Assembly (NCBI GenBank): GCA_005773145.1
Contig: SXHS01000108.1
Coordinates: forward strand, 1 to 6,522
Length of the DNA stretch: 6,522 nt
Origin: Planctomycetaceae bacterium
GTDB lineage: Bacteria; Planctomycetota; Planctomycetia; Pirellulales; Pirellulaceae
Reading direction: 5' to 3'
Each line of letters begins with the position of its first letter. The first letter of the stretch is position 1. The notes beneath the pieces are model-generated. The model searched no databases, was not told the origin of the DNA, and saw nothing but the letters and a program-made list of their open reading frames with translations. This document shows positions 6,471-6,522 of the stretch, one piece after another. Made by a program: the position numbers and the translations under genes.

Positions 6471-6499
6471 GCCTGGGTGGCGATCTACGCCACCCAGGC
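6471..6499. repeat. Perfect 12-bp hairpin, REP-like
   Basis: GCCTGGGTGGCG (6471-6482) and its exact reverse complement CGCCACCCAGGC (6488-6499) enclose a five-base loop, ATCTA. No T-run follows on either strand, so it is not an ordinary intrinsic terminator. It sits in the 209-bp non-coding stretch upstream of the DUF1080 gene, where no confident promoter is visible. A GC-rich isolated palindrome in an intergenic region fits a REP-type element, consistent with the RAYT remnant at the left edge, but it could also be a terminator-like structure for an upstream gene outside the window. Confidence 0.7.
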
Positions 6500-6522
6500 A
6501 AAGAACCCATCACAAGTCTCCC

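Overview
The window most likely comes from a member of the Planctomycetota, perhaps Pirellulales-like. That placement is inferred from the gene families: a DUF1080 (3-keto-disaccharide hydrolase) protein, a sialidase-like Asp-box propeller, a small transthyretin-fold-like lipoprotein, and a glycosidase-like propeller joined to FG-GAP/VCBS repeats, all exported and moderately GC-rich. No rRNA, tRNA or marker gene is present to confirm it.

Layout, left to right. Positions 1-260 hold the C-terminal end of a REP-associated tyrosine transposase (RAYT, IS200-like Y1 family) on the minus strand. It runs off the left edge and lacks its upstream catalytic half. Positions 261-811 have no convincing gene but contain an intrinsic terminator for minus-strand transcription (649-670). 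From 812 to about 6313 there are four genes, all on the minus strand, so transcription runs right to left: DUF1080 hydrolase (6313 to 5477), sialidase-like protein (5324 to 4002), small lipoprotein (3956 to 3465), and the propeller-VCBS fusion protein (3394 to 812). The gaps are 152, 45 and 70 bp, with no terminator seen in the two short gaps, so a single operon ending at 649-670 is the simplest reading. The 152-bp gap holds an imperfect inverted-repeat element beginning with GGGGAC at both outer ends. Positions 6314-6522 are non-coding and include a perfect 12-bp hairpin.

How the genes may work together (inference): all four products carry export signals, and three have folds used to bind or cleave carbohydrates. 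The cluster looks like a small outward-facing glycan-processing unit. The sialidase-like and GH32/43-like propellers would act on or bind a complex glycan, the DUF1080 protein would hydrolyse a (3-keto) glycoside, and the lipoprotein would be a membrane-anchored accessory. The actual substrate cannot be read from the sequence. The features most worth a second look are the glycosidase-like/VCBS fusion, the inverted-repeat element inside the operon, and the co-occurrence of REP-like palindromes with a RAYT remnant.
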